Counted from the stretch's first letter, positions 14,787 through 23,690 are shown. The stretch is 24,721 nucleotides of DNA from JAUICS01 sp964384335 (GCA_964384335.1 CAYLKN010000030.1:1-24721), one strand, 5' to 3'. Numbers and translations: made by a program. Notes: generated by a model not told the origin, from the letters alone.

Positions 14787-14804
14787 AACACAAAAAAAAG
14801 TGTT
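14787..14804. repeat. Small inverted repeat upstream of the ydcH-like gene
   Basis: AACAC (14787-14791) and GTGTT (14800-14804) flank eight As, just upstream of TATTAT at 14807. The element lies in the 228-base divergent gap 14606-14833, which otherwise shows no clear -35/-10 pair. A 20-codon ORF with no good ribosome-binding site occurs at 14674-14736. Confidence 0.3.
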
Positions 14805-14833
14805 AATATTATAGTTTCATGGATTGAAAAATA

Positions 14834-15049
14834 ATGACATATTTGTTTGTGCAAGACGAAGATCAGCTTGAAGAACAGCTTGAAGCTCTGCAAAATGAAC
14901 ATCGGGAGCTTGACAGCCATATTCAGGCCCTTATTGAAAGCGGGCAGATCGATTTTATGAAAATGCAGCGTATGAAAAAACGCAAACTGCAGCTTAAAGA
15001 TCAGATCGAACATATAAGAAGTTCACTCCTCCCGGATATTATTGCCTGA
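14834..15049 (+). CDS. YdcH/DUF465-family small coiled-coil protein
   Basis: This 71-residue protein is almost all helix: two antiparallel heptad-type helices rich in Glu, Leu, Gln and Lys. The central stretch HRELDSHI and the KMQRMKKRKLQLKDQI segment, where family members have LK+RKL.LKD.I, are characteristic of YdcH (DUF465). The function is not established. Such a gene directly before purE is a common arrangement in alphaproteobacteria. It is 51 bases from purE on the same strand. The upstream GGA is a weak ribosome-binding site. Confidence 0.85.
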   Translation: MTYLFVQDEDQLEEQLEALQNEHRELDSHIQALIESGQIDFMKMQRMKKRKLQLKDQIEHIRSSLLPDIIA

Positions 15050-15100
15050 ATAACCAAATTCCTATAAATTGCGTTTTTTAACAAAGCCGGGTAACAGGCC

Positions 15101-15598
15101 ATGCCAGATTTTCAAAACTCCAAAAATCCTGCCGTTGGCATTATTATGGGATCGAAATCCGACTGGCATACAATGCAAAAAGCCTCTGAGATCTGCACAC
15201 TTTTGCAGATTCCGTATGAAGTGAAAATTGTATCCGCTCATCGCACTCCGGATCGTATGGTTGAATATGCAAAGACGGCAAAAACACGCGGACTGAAGGT
15301 TATAATTGCAGGGGCCGGCGGTGCGGCGCATCTTCCCGGTATGGTGGCCAGCCTGACAACAATTCCGGTTCTTGGCGTGCCGGTTGAAAGCAAATCTCTT
15401 AAGGGTCTGGACAGCCTGCTTTCCATCGTGCAAATGCCTGGCGGCATTCCTGTTGCGACGTTTGCCATCGGTGAGGCAGGCGCAAAGAATGCCGGCCTTA
15501 TTGCCGCATCCATACTTGCACTGTCCGATGACACGATCGCCGATAATCTGCAACGTTTTAGAAATGAACAGAGTGCCGGAGTGGGTCTTGAACCCTGA
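15101..15598 (+). CDS. purE: N5-carboxyaminoimidazole ribonucleotide mutase
   Basis: PurE converts N5-CAIR to CAIR in purine synthesis. The class I signature is clear: VGIIMGSKSDW with the nucleotide-binding GSKSDW, SAHRTPDRM with the catalytic histidine, AGAGGAAHLPGMVASLT, and GVPVES.SLKGLDSLLSIVQMPGGIPVATFAIG. At 165 residues it has normal length. The presence of purK 23 bases downstream confirms that this is the mutase and not the direct CO2-using class II enzyme. The ATG has only a weak AGG nearby. Confidence 0.97.
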   Translation: MPDFQNSKNPAVGIIMGSKSDWHTMQKASEICTLLQIPYEVKIVSAHRTPDRMVEYAKTAKTRGLKVIIAGAGGAAHLPGMVASLTTIPVLGVPVESKSLKGLDSLLSIVQMPGGIPVATFAIGEAGAKNAGLIAASILALSDDTIADNLQRFRNEQSAGVGLEP

Positions 15599-15621
15599 AT
15601 AACCGTGGCCGAAAAATTAAC

Positions 15622-16749
15622 ATGATAAACAAAACACTGGGCATACTGGGCGGCGGGCAACTGGGTCGAATGACCGCAATGGCTGCAGCCCGTCTTGGAA
15701 TAAAGACACATGTTTTTGCACCGGAAGAAAACTGCCCCGGCAGACAGGTGGCGACAGTCTACACACGTGCGCAGTTTGACGACAGGAAAGCTTTAAAGGA
15801 CTTTGCGGAAAGTGTTGACGCTGTCACCTACGAATTCGAAAATATCCCCTTGGAAACCATCAGACGTGTTCAGCAAATAAAGCCTGTGTGCCCGAATGAG
15901 AATCTTCTCGCAATCGCCCAGGACAGAGTTAAGGAAAAGAAGTTCCTGAATGACATCGGCATTGATACGACCAGATGGTGCGAGGTAAATAACCCCGAAG
16001 ATATCCAGAAAGCCCTGACTCTGTTCGGAAAAGGCAGTTGTATAATTAAAACCACCCGGTTCGGATATGACGGCAAAGGGCAGAAAAAACATGAAACCGG
16101 TGAAGATATTTACGAAAGTTTTCACAGTCTCGTCCCGTCCCGCTCCACCGGAATAAAACTGATTGCCGAAGATATTGTTGATTTTTCCAGTGAAATATCA
16201 GTAATCGTTGCACGCGACAAACTCGGCCAGACTGCCGTTTATCCTCCGGCTTTGAACGAGCATCGCAATCATATTCTCTACAAATCGACCGTTCCGGCGC
16301 CGATTCCGGAACAGCAGGCGGAGACGGCAAAACGCAAAGCGGAGCTTCTGGCAAATGCCGTTGATCTTGTCGGGGTTCTCGCCATCGAATTTTTCATTAC
16401 ACATGACGGTCAGATACTTGCCAATGAAATTGCCCCCCGTCCCCATAATTCCGGGCACTGGACAATTGACGCCTGTGCCGTAAGCCAGTTTGAACAACAT
16501 GCCCGTACGGTAAGCGGATTGCCCATAGGGTATCCGCGCCGCCATTCCGATGCCGTTATGGTTAATCTTATAGGACGGGATGTCAGAAATGCGCCGCGTT
16601 TTCTGGAGGCCCCGAATACCTGTCTTCATCTTTACGGCAAATCATCCATTTCCGAAGGCCGCAAGATGGGCCATGTGACCGTTGTCAAACCGATTGGAAG
16701 CCAAGTCGGCATGAATATCGAGGAGATATTGTCGATTTCGGAAAAATAG
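15622..16749 (+). CDS. purK: N5-carboxyaminoimidazole ribonucleotide synthase
   Basis: PurK uses ATP and bicarbonate to carboxylate AIR to N5-CAIR, the substrate of PurE. It is an ATP-grasp enzyme. The N-terminal Rossmann-like stretch reads GILGGGQLGRMTAMAAARLGI. The ATP-binding loop is IKTTRFGYDGKGQ. The Mg and carboxylate region includes EISVIVARD and NEIAPRPHNSGHWTIDA. The 375-residue length is typical. It forms an operon with purE. A TCAACAG/CTGTTGA inverted repeat just after the stop has no T run and is not a convincing terminator. Confidence 0.97.
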   Translation: MINKTLGILGGGQLGRMTAMAAARLGIKTHVFAPEENCPGRQVATVYTRAQFDDRKALKDFAESVDAVTYEFENIPLETIRRVQQIKPVCPNENLLAIAQDRVKEKKFLNDIGIDTTRWCEVNNPEDIQKALTLFGKGSCIIKTTRFGYDGKGQKKHETGEDIYESFHSLVPSRSTGIKLIAEDIVDFSSEISVIVARDKLGQTAVYPPALNEHRNHILYKSTVPAPIPEQQAETAKRKAELLANAVDLVGVLAIEFFITHDGQILANEIAPRPHNSGHWTIDACAVSQFEQHARTVSGLPIGYPRRHSDAVMVNLIGRDVRNAPRFLEAPNTCLHLYGKSSISEGRKMGHVTVVKPIGSQVGMNIEEILSISEK

Positions 16750-16783
16750 TCAACAGGTCATACCCTGCATAAAACAATATCTG

Positions 16784-16812
16784 TTGAAATATGCGATGTA
16801 ATTTATTGTAAT
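16784..16812 (+). promoter_or_regulatory. Sigma70-type promoter of the OmpA-family lipoprotein gene
   Basis: TTGAAA (16784-16789) and TGTAAT (16807-16812) each match the consensus at five of six bases and are exactly 17 bases apart. Transcription would start near 16819, giving a leader of about 23 bases before the ATG at 16842. This is the best promoter match I found in the window. Confidence 0.6.
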
Positions 16813-16841
16813 AAAGAAATATTTAAAAAAGTGGTTTTAGT

Positions 16842-17987
16842 ATGTTCACGAGGCCTTTCAAAGCCCTATTCACATTGTCCTTATGCCTTTTTGTGCTGAG
16901 CGGATGTTCAACTTTCAGGCCCTCGCCGGAAGTGGAGGCCCTCAATGAAATCCAGGCAACCGGCAATCCTTTTACGCAGGCACTCACCAGAGAATACAGG
17001 GATTTTGTGAATTTCGAGCAGTACGAGATGAAAGATTACCCTGATGCGCTCCACTTTGCCCGTAAAGGCCTTGCCTCTGCGCGGGGTGAAGAAGTACTTC
17101 CGGAGCCTTTAAAAGACTGGGATATTAACTATGAGGAAATTGCGGATATTTCAGCTGCACGGAGCAGGTTGATTACCGTAATGGATACCGGTGCCAGACA
17201 GCTTGCGCCGGAAGAGACCGCAATTACGCAGGTCCAGTTTGATTGCTGGATTGAACAGGCAGAGGAAGGATGGAGCGAGGATAACGAAATTGAAAACTGC
17301 AAATCCGGCTTTATGCGCGGAATAGCTAGCCTTGAAAACAAGGTCAGGTTCATACAGTCGGATCAAACACAGCACACACGCCCTGACTGGACCTCTCTTC
17401 CGCCCCCGTCACCCGATGCGCCGTTAACGCCTAATTTGAGAATATCCCGGAATGACGGCGGTTCTTTTCCGCCAGGCAACAATAAAAACAACGAAACCAT
17501 AACATGGCAAAACACTAAGTCTAATGGAAGGCAAAACAACGTTCCCTATCTCAATAATTACGGTACCCCTGCAGCCTCACAAAGCCAGAGGACACATACG
17601 GTATCACCGGATGCTAAATCGTCCTACGAATGGGAAGGCCCCGACGAAGCGAAGTTTATAGTTTTTTTTAATTCAAACGGAAGCAGGCTCCTGCCGGACT
17701 CACAAGAGGTCATTCAGCTTGCCGCAGAGGAAATACAAGGCAATAATACGGTCACAAAAATTGTTATTACAGGGCATTCCGACACGGTCGGTCCCGAAAG
17801 CTATAATGCGGGCCTTGGGATACAACGCGCCGAAGCCGTTAAGAATGCCCTTGTTTCGCGGGGAGTTAGCCAGAACCGCATCGAAATCAGGAGCGGCGGA
17901 GAAAACGAGTTGTTAGTGCCGACCGCAGATAATGTTGGAGAACCTTTCAACAGGCGTGTTGAAATAACTTTTGAAAGGCGTATCTAA
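16842..17987 (+). CDS. OmpA-family lipoprotein
   Basis: A lipoprotein signal peptide ends in VLSGC, so the lipidated residue is Cys22. A region of about 150 residues with predicted helices (30-180) follows, then a Pro/Ser/Asn-rich flexible linker (about 180-260). A C-terminal OmpA/Pal-type peptidoglycan-binding domain (about 272-381) contains FFNSNGSRLLPDS, ITGHSDTVGPESYNAGLGIQRAEAV and NRRVEITF. It should tether the outer membrane to the cell wall from the periplasm. The N-terminal half is not one I recognise. It is too long and differently built to be the standard Pal. It has its own promoter and is 38 bases from trkH. Confidence 0.88.
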   Translation: MFTRPFKALFTLSLCLFVLSGCSTFRPSPEVEALNEIQATGNPFTQALTREYRDFVNFEQYEMKDYPDALHFARKGLASARGEEVLPEPLKDWDINYEEIADISAARSRLITVMDTGARQLAPEETAITQVQFDCWIEQAEEGWSEDNEIENCKSGFMRGIASLENKVRFIQSDQTQHTRPDWTSLPPPSPDAPLTPNLRISRNDGGSFPPGNNKNNETITWQNTKSNGRQNNVPYLNNYGTPAASQSQRTHTVSPDAKSSYEWEGPDEAKFIVFFNSNGSRLLPDSQEVIQLAAEEIQGNNTVTKIVITGHSDTVGPESYNAGLGIQRAEAVKNALVSRGVSQNRIEIRSGGENELLVPTADNVGEPFNRRVEITFERRI

Positions 17988-18025
17988 ACGCCATAATACT
18001 TAATCACTATACCGGATAGAGAAAA

Positions 18026-19468
18026 ATGGACTTCAGACCAGTTTTCTATGGAATTGGAATTTTTCTCATGATTCTGAGCCTGAGTCTGTTCATCCCTCTT
18101 TTCATAGATTTTTTTGCTGGAAATGAGGGATGGAAATCGTTTCTTATTGCCATCATCATAACTGCATTTTTCGGAGGTCTGTGTATCTTTTCAAACTCCG
18201 GTCACGTCATGAAATTCGGGGTCAGGGAGGCTTTTCTTCTGACATCGGGAAGCTGGGTTGTTCTATGTATTTTCGGCGCCATTCCCTTTTGGTTCGGCGG
18301 GCTTGATGTCAGCATAACCGATGCGGTCTTTGAATCTGTTTCCGGGCTTACAACAACAGGTGCAACCGTTTTCGAGGGTCTTGATACGCTTCCTCACGGC
18401 ATCCTGGTCTGGAGAGCAATACTTCAGTGGCTTGGAGGCGTTGGAATAATTGTCATGGCTTTTTCGGTTCTTCCTTTTCTGAAAGTTGGGGGAATGCAGC
18501 TTTTCAGAACAGAATCCTCGCAAAAAGAAAAAGTTATGCCGAGGGTTGCCGTGCTGGCAAGTTCCATCGGAATAACATATATCGTGTTAACATTTGCCTG
18601 CATGATAGGATATCTGATTTCCGGTTTATCCTTATTCGAAGCTTTTGCCCACGCATTGACAACAATTTCCACGGGCGGATTTTCCACCCACGATGCGTCA
18701 ATCGGCTTTTACGACAATATGTTCACGGAAATGAACGCGATATTGTTTATGATCATGGGCAGTCTGCCCTTTGTCTTTTATCTGCGAATGGTCCAGGGTA
18801 GTTTCAAGGGTTTACAAAGCGACACACAAATTCAATGGTTTTTTTCCATTCTTATTGTCGCCATTCTGATTATGGCCTTATATCTTATGGCAGAAAACGG
18901 GTTCGGAGTTTTTCAGGCCCTTCGAATGGCGGCATTCAACATTTGTTCAATTATGACGGGTACCGGTTATTCCACTGCTGATTACACTCTGTGGGGCACA
19001 TTTGCGGTGCATATGTTCTTTTTTGTTATGGTGGTTGGCGGATGTGCGGGCTCCACAACATGTGGCATAAAAATTTTCAGATTCCAGGTTCTCTGCACCG
19101 TTGCCTATACACAGATCAAAAAACTTCTTAACCCGCACGGTGTTTTCGTCATGCATTACAATCACCGTCCCATGCCCGATGATGTCCCGATGTCGGTTAT
19201 GAGTTTTTTCTTCCTTTATGCTTTATGTTTTTCGGTTCTGGCAGTTCTTTTGTCTATGACCGGGCTTGATATGCTGACATCCATGTCTGGGGCCGCGACG
19301 TCAATATCGAACGTGGGCCCCGGACTTGGAAACGAGATCGGGCCCGGCACCACGTTTTATTCCTTACCGGATACAGCAAAATGGATATTATGTGCAGGGA
19401 TGATTCTCGGCAGGCTCGAACTGTTTACAGTTCTTGTCTTACTCGCTCCCCATTTCTGGAGAAGATGA
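18026..19468 (+). CDS. trkH: TrkH-family potassium uptake protein
   Basis: This is an integral membrane K+ transporter subunit of 480 residues built from four M1-P-M2 repeats. The four pore loops are visible as SGLTTTGATVF, TTISTGGFSTHD, SIMTGTGYSTADY and TSISNVGPGLGNE, each with the selectivity-filter glycine. The sequence ILQWLGGVGIIVMAFSVLP is also typical of TrkH. A cytosolic TrkA partner would be expected but is not in this window. The ATG follows GATAGAGAAAA. The last 30 bases overlap the 3' end of the convergent lipoprotein gene. Confidence 0.95.
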   Translation: MDFRPVFYGIGIFLMILSLSLFIPLFIDFFAGNEGWKSFLIAIIITAFFGGLCIFSNSGHVMKFGVREAFLLTSGSWVVLCIFGAIPFWFGGLDVSITDAVFESVSGLTTTGATVFEGLDTLPHGILVWRAILQWLGGVGIIVMAFSVLPFLKVGGMQLFRTESSQKEKVMPRVAVLASSIGITYIVLTFACMIGYLISGLSLFEAFAHALTTISTGGFSTHDASIGFYDNMFTEMNAILFMIMGSLPFVFYLRMVQGSFKGLQSDTQIQWFFSILIVAILIMALYLMAENGFGVFQALRMAAFNICSIMTGTGYSTADYTLWGTFAVHMFFFVMVVGGCAGSTTCGIKIFRFQVLCTVAYTQIKKLLNPHGVFVMHYNHRPMPDDVPMSVMSFFFLYALCFSVLAVLLSMTGLDMLTSMSGAATSISNVGPGLGNEIGPGTTFYSLPDTAKWILCAGMILGRLELFTVLVLLAPHFWRR

Positions 19469-20077
19469 AGGAAGCCGGTTTACCGGTCCTTTGTAAATGC
19501 CAAAAGTATTTATAAAGGATCTTTGAATTTCCGCATCCATATCCGATACGGTTTTTTCGACAAGCTTAAAAAATTCCTGATCTTTTTCATCAAGAGAATA
19601 ATGATCCGGAATAAATGCCGTTCTTTCCGCCCTGATCCGCGCCTCAACATTCCGGCCACTCTGATAAGGGGTGAAAACAGCGTCAATGATGGCAGTAAAG
19701 GTATAATCAAATCCGTCATCGACACCGATTGCCCTGACAAATGCATTTTCCGATTCTTTATAAGTTTTGTTAAAAGAGGCATCTCTGATGATCATGACAA
19801 GACTGCCGTTATTCCCGGCTTTTCGAAACCGGTTCGCGGCATAACGATACAAAACCTCTTCTGTTCTCAAAACCCTGTCTGAACCGGCCATGTCTTCGTT
19901 ATTCGGTTCATAGGTGTTGAAAATCCGGATTTCCGCGGTATTGAGCGGTATAAGCTGAATGCCCTGGTAAGTCAGATCCGGCAAAGGCAGCCCGTTTTCC
20001 ATAGATCCGCTTGTGCATCCAGATATCGCGCCGATACAGAAAACACAGATAAAAATGGAATATAAATACGCACGCAT
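19439..20077 (-). CDS. Uncharacterised lipoprotein
   Basis: A 20-residue signal peptide ends in the lipobox AISGC, giving a mature lipoprotein at Cys21. The rest has a conserved-looking core: AANRFRKAGNNGSLVMIIRDASFNKT, then alternating strands with AIIDAVFTPYQSGRNVEARIRAER and a C-terminal helix (VEKTVSDMDAEIQRSFINTF). Similar unnamed lipoproteins of about 170-200 residues occur in many alphaproteobacteria as far as I recall; none has a function I know. It starts 19 bases after the ABC-2 permease gene, so the two are probably cotranscribed and may share an envelope role. Its 3' end overlaps trkH by 30 bases. Confidence 0.8.
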   Translation of the reverse strand: MRAYLYSIFICVFCIGAISGCTSGSMENGLPLPDLTYQGIQLIPLNTAEIRIFNTYEPNNEDMAGSDRVLRTEEVLYRYAANRFRKAGNNGSLVMIIRDASFNKTYKESENAFVRAIGVDDGFDYTFTAIIDAVFTPYQSGRNVEARIRAERTAFIPDHYSLDEKDQEFFKLVEKTVSDMDAEIQRSFINTFGIYKGPVNRLPSSSPEMGSE

Positions 20078-20096
20078 GGAAACTCTGCCAGTTATT

Positions 20097-20894
20097 TTAA
20101 TTTTTAATTTTATACCCTGTTTTAAGCATTCTTAAAACAGCGAAAGTCATAACGATATTACAAATTATCAATACTGCCAGACCGGTTAAGATACCGCCCT
20201 CGCTATGTCCCGTAAATCCTGCCCTGAAACCGTCAATCATATAAAAGAACGGATCGATATAGGCCAGGTTTCTCCAAAACTCGGGGAGTTTTTCAATGGA
20301 GTAAAAAGTTCCTGACAGAAATGTTAGCGGCGTTATAAGAAAATTGGTCACAGTGGCCATTTGATCAAATTTCTCGGCCCATATTCCGGTTGCAATACCG
20401 ATGGTGGAAAGAAGGTATGTGCCCAAAATTCCGAATGCCAGAATAACGGCCAAATTAACGATTTCAATTTCCACGAAGATTGAAATTGTAACAAGGGTCA
20501 GAACACCAACAAAAATACCCCTCAGCACTCCGCCGATCATATATCCTGTAAACAGCTCTGCCGCGGACAGAGGCGGCATAAGAATATCAACAATACTACC
20601 CTGGATTTTCGAGATTCCAATCGAAGACGAGGTGTTGGCAAACGCATTTTGTGCCATTGTCATCATTGCCAGACCGGGGGCAATGAACACAAGATAGGAA
20701 ATATTACCCATGATTCTTTCAACGCCGCCAAAAGCCAGTGCAAATATACAAAAGAAAAGAAGGCTGGTTATAACAGGGGCGACCAGAGTCTGCATGTAAA
20801 CAGTCATAAAACGTCCGACTTCTTTACTGACGAGTGTGTAAAGACCGATTCTGTTGATACCTGATATTTTTCTCGGCTGGAGGTTTACATTCAT
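20097..20894 (-). CDS. ABC-2 type transporter permease
   Basis: This 265-residue membrane protein has six predicted helices and the ABC-2 layout: a cytoplasmic N-terminal amphipathic stretch with LVSKEVGRFMTVYMQTLVAPVI, a conserved FIAPGLAMMTMAQNAF, a GSIVDILMPPLSAAEL coupling region, and PLTFLSGTFYSIEKLPEFWRNLAYIDPFFYMIDGFR before the last helix. This resembles the YadH-type exporters of unknown substrate. The ATPase that normally accompanies it is not found on either side. GGAAA stands 8 bases before the ATG. It is divergent from recX. Confidence 0.9.
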   Translation of the reverse strand: MNVNLQPRKISGINRIGLYTLVSKEVGRFMTVYMQTLVAPVITSLLFFCIFALAFGGVERIMGNISYLVFIAPGLAMMTMAQNAFANTSSSIGISKIQGSIVDILMPPLSAAELFTGYMIGGVLRGIFVGVLTLVTISIFVEIEIVNLAVILAFGILGTYLLSTIGIATGIWAEKFDQMATVTNFLITPLTFLSGTFYSIEKLPEFWRNLAYIDPFFYMIDGFRAGFTGHSEGGILTGLAVLIICNIVMTFAVLRMLKTGYKIKN

Positions 20895-20968
20895 TTTTGA
20901 TATTTCCGGTATAATAAATTTTGTTAAGCTTTGTCCAAAACCAATTTACGAATATAGGCAGATTTTGC

Positions 20969-20973
20969 GGAAG
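20969..20973 (+). promoter_or_regulatory. Ribosome-binding site fixing the recX start
   Basis: GGAAG is followed by 7 bases and ATG 20981. The longer TTG start at 20921 lies only 5 bases after a TATAAT box (20910-20915), so it would be at or before the transcript's 5' end. ATG 20981 is preferred. Confidence 0.6.
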
Positions 20974-20980
20974 TTCCAGT

Positions 20981-21589
20981 ATGCAAAGCGCAAAAAGAAA
21001 AATTGTTAAAAAAATATCCGAGCACTATTTATACAATGCCGGTCTTCATTATCTGCAAAGATATGCAAGCAGCATTGAAAATTTCAGAAGAATAATGGAT
21101 CGAAAGATAGTCCGGTCCTGCACGGTTCACGAGAATCAGAATATTGAGGATTGCAGACACAAACTTGAAAACGTAATCGCGCGTTTTGTCGAACTCGGGT
21201 ATCTTAATGATTACGAATACGCCCGGATTAAAATTCGATTTTATCGAAGCAAAGGCTTTTCATACGTAAAAATAATCAACGCCCTTTCGCAAAAAGGTAT
21301 TTCAAAAGACATGGCCGAAAATGTTATTAATAACCTTGACAGCGGTTTTTGCTCACAGAATATGGATATTGAAAAAAAATCGTTTGATCCTGAACTTGCC
21401 GCAGCACTAAAACTTTGCCGCCGGAAAAAAATAGGTATTTTTTCACAAAAGGAAGACAAAAACATGCAAAAAGACCTGGCCTATCTTGCACGCAATGGTT
21501 TCAGTTATGAAATTTCCCGGAAAGTTCTGGAGATCAGCGGGGAAAATGCTTGCGATATTCTTGAAAATACAGGGATATTTAAGGGCTGA
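20981..21589 (+). CDS. recX: RecX family regulatory protein
   Basis: RecX binds RecA filaments and limits RecA activity. This 202-residue protein is built of three-helix RecX repeats. The N-terminal part has ALHYLQRYASS-like ..GLHYLQRYASSIENFRRIMDRKI, the middle has FVELGYLNDYEYARIKIRFYRSKGFS.VKIINALSQKGIS, and the C-terminal part has LCRRKKIGIF followed by KDLAYLARNGFSYEISRKVLE. These match alphaproteobacterial RecX proteins. recA is not in the window; in this class recX is often unlinked from it. The Lys-rich, AT-rich coding sequence is lower in GC than its neighbours by eye. Confidence 0.85.
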   Translation: MQSAKRKIVKKISEHYLYNAGLHYLQRYASSIENFRRIMDRKIVRSCTVHENQNIEDCRHKLENVIARFVELGYLNDYEYARIKIRFYRSKGFSYVKIINALSQKGISKDMAENVINNLDSGFCSQNMDIEKKSFDPELAAALKLCRRKKIGIFSQKEDKNMQKDLAYLARNGFSYEISRKVLEISGENACDILENTGIFKG

Positions 21590-21663
21590 TCAACCATTTA
21601 TCTATCCCTCACCGCTTTTAATTGATAAACTGAACCGGTAAGTTTTTTTTAAATCGATTTTGA

Positions 21664-23583
21664 ATGGCATCCAACGTAAATCCTACAAATTTTATAGCAA
21701 GAGATGTTATAATAAATTTTCTGCTTGTTCTGGCGACCGTCATTTTTGGCTTTTGCGGCGTTGCAATATCCTGGCCAACTGGTTTTGTCGGAACTTTTTT
21801 GCCTGCTTTGGGGATAAGTCTGGCATTCGTAATATTTTACGGATATCGCTGCATGATCGGTGTTTTTTTTGGAACACTGATTTTATTCTACTTCATGTGC
21901 ATCAACTATCACTTCGGGGCAACAACGCTTAATATTGTCCAGGCGGCACCGTTATATGCACTTCTCAGTCTTTTTCAGGTTTGGATCATTACAAGGGTCG
22001 TACATAGATCCTTTGATATGCCGATACAATTCCACAATATCTCCGAAATTATAAATTTTCTTTTTAAAGTAATCATTATCGGAGGATTGACCGAGTTTAT
22101 TATTGTTTATCCTCTGTTTTCACATTTTGAAATATTCAACAGCGAAAATGCATTCGGTGGCAGCGTAATCTGGACCTTTGGCACCATTCTTGGAATTGTA
22201 ACATTTTTGCCGATTGCCTTGCTTTGCTTTCCCGGAAACGGTGTTTCCGCCAGGCGAAGGTTTCTGGTCGGGATACCGTTTTTGTTTCTTATTGTCGTTG
22301 CAACAATAACCCTTGTTATGTTTTTCAGGCAGGTTCAGACGCCGTTAACAGAATTTCAGGAAATTTCATTCGATTCCTCGTTACTTAAAACGATTATATG
22401 GTATGAGGTCGTTGTCCCGCTCTCGCTCATAATTATAGTTGTCACTTATATCATTTTTATAACCGGCCGCTCTGAGCATTTTGAACAGATTATGAATGAG
22501 CGGACAAAGGAATTTCTCCAATACCAGAAATTCCTGCGCATTGTGATAGACAACCTGCCAAGCTTTATGATTGTCAAAGATAACAACATGAAAATTGTGG
22601 AAGCCAACAAGGCTTATTTTGATATCTTTAATCCGGCCGAACATTACAAAATCCTGGGAAGCACAATGGACGGCATGCTGCCTGAGGAAGAAGTCAAGGA
22701 AATTATGAAAGCTGAGGAAAAAGCCTTAAAATACGGCTATTCGGAGAATATTGAGGATGTCACTAACTACAAAAAAATTACCAGAACCTATCTGACCCGC
22801 CGGGTCGCATTTAAAAACGACACTCAGAACAAGTTTGTCTTAAGTGTTTCCACAGATGTTACCGATCTCAAGAAAAAGGAGGAGGAGCTGGTGCGTTCCA
22901 ACAAGGAGCTGGAGCAGTTTGCATCCATTGCATCCCATGACCTTCAGCACCCTTTAAGGGCAGTTACAGGATTTATGGAGCTTCTTGATATGAACCTGGG
23001 TGACAAAAAGGACGAGAAATCCGACCAATATATAAAAATGTCAATTGCCGCAGTTCATCAAATGAACGGTCTTATAGACGATCTGCTCCAGTTTGCAAAA
23101 ATGGGATCCCGCGAATCCGTCATACAGACATTTAACAGCACGGAAAGTTTTGCGTCTCTTGAAACGCTTTTGTCCTTTGAAATTGAAGAAAACAATGCTT
23201 CCCTTAATTACGAAAATCTTCCGGAAATTGATTATGATCCGGAGCAGTTCGGACGCCTTATAATGAACATCGTAGGTAATGCCATAAAATACCGGGGTGA
23301 CGCCGACCCCGTTATTGATATCAAGGCCAATCGGTATGAAGAGGGCTGGATTTTTTCAATTGCGGACAACGGACCCGGGATAGATCCCAAATACAAACAA
23401 AAGGTTTTCGATATGTTTTATCGTCTTGATGAAACTGCCGAAACGAAATCAGGTACAGGGATCGGGCTTGCAACATGTAAAAAAATTGTGGAGCGACACG
23501 GCGGAACAATCTGGCTTGAATCCGAAGTTGGAAAAGGAACCGCATTTTATTTTTCAGTACCGGATGAAAAACCTGATCAATAG
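21664..23583 (+). CDS. MASE1-type sensor histidine kinase with PAS domain
   Basis: This 639-residue membrane-bound kinase begins with a multi-helix sensor (about 14-190) that fits the MASE1 type, with LGISLAFVIFYGYRCMIGVFFGT near residues 49-71. Two more helices (about 200-222 and 247-267) flank a short extracytoplasmic loop. A PAS domain (about 290-402) and a short coiled coil lead to the HisKA domain with phospho-acceptor His425 in SIASHDLQHPLRA. The ATP-binding domain has the N box NIVGNAIKY (535-543), DNGPGID (568-574), FDMFYRL and GTGIGLA (597-603). All catalytic motifs are intact. There is no receiver domain, but a separate receiver gene follows 107 bases downstream. The signal is unknown. 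Confidence 0.9.
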   Translation: MASNVNPTNFIARDVIINFLLVLATVIFGFCGVAISWPTGFVGTFLPALGISLAFVIFYGYRCMIGVFFGTLILFYFMCINYHFGATTLNIVQAAPLYALLSLFQVWIITRVVHRSFDMPIQFHNISEIINFLFKVIIIGGLTEFIIVYPLFSHFEIFNSENAFGGSVIWTFGTILGIVTFLPIALLCFPGNGVSARRRFLVGIPFLFLIVVATITLVMFFRQVQTPLTEFQEISFDSSLLKTIIWYEVVVPLSLIIIVVTYIIFITGRSEHFEQIMNERTKEFLQYQKFLRIVIDNLPSFMIVKDNNMKIVEANKAYFDIFNPAEHYKILGSTMDGMLPEEEVKEIMKAEEKALKYGYSENIEDVTNYKKITRTYLTRRVAFKNDTQNKFVLSVSTDVTDLKKKEEELVRSNKELEQFASIASHDLQHPLRAVTGFMELLDMNLGDKKDEKSDQYIKMSIAAVHQMNGLIDDLLQFAKMGSRESVIQTFNSTESFASLETLLSFEIEENNASLNYENLPEIDYDPEQFGRLIMNIVGNAIKYRGDADPVIDIKANRYEEGWIFSIADNGPGIDPKYKQKVFDMFYRLDETAETKSGTGIGLATCKKIVERHGGTIWLESEVGKGTAFYFSVPDEKPDQ

Positions 23584-23614
23584 TTGCAATTATATTCTCT
23601 GCGCCTTGTCTGAG

Positions 23615-23677
23615 TTATCAAAATAATTGATAATGATAGTTAGAAATGTAATAAACTTTTTAAAATTTTTTTATAAT
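23615..23677 (+). promoter_or_regulatory. AT-rich gap with inverted repeat and TATAAT upstream of the receiver gene
   Basis: The 107-base gap between kinase and receiver contains TTATCA/TGATAA (23615-23620 and 23628-23633), a TTGATA at 23627 and a perfect TATAAT at 23672-23677 that lacks a good -35 partner. A separate promoter for the receiver gene is plausible but weakly supported. Confidence 0.25.
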
Positions 23678-23690
23678 ACTGATCTAGATT

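Noticed and set aside
16750..16787. TCAACAG/CTGTTGA inverted repeat after purK
   Set aside because: The loop is 24 bases with no T run, and the right arm overlaps the -35 box of the next gene. It is probably chance.
20898..20915. TTGATA and TATAAT in the permease/recX divergent gap as a promoter
   Set aside because: The two boxes are only about 7 bases apart. The TATAAT alone may serve recX but a -35 partner is not visible.
20921..20980. Longer recX start at TTG 20921
   Set aside because: It has no ribosome-binding site and lies right after the TATAAT box. The ATG at 20981 has GGAAG at a 7-base spacing.
21617..21652. AAACT/AGTTT stem followed by a T run after recX
   Set aside because: The five-pair AT-rich stem is too unstable to claim as a terminator, although the T run is suggestive.
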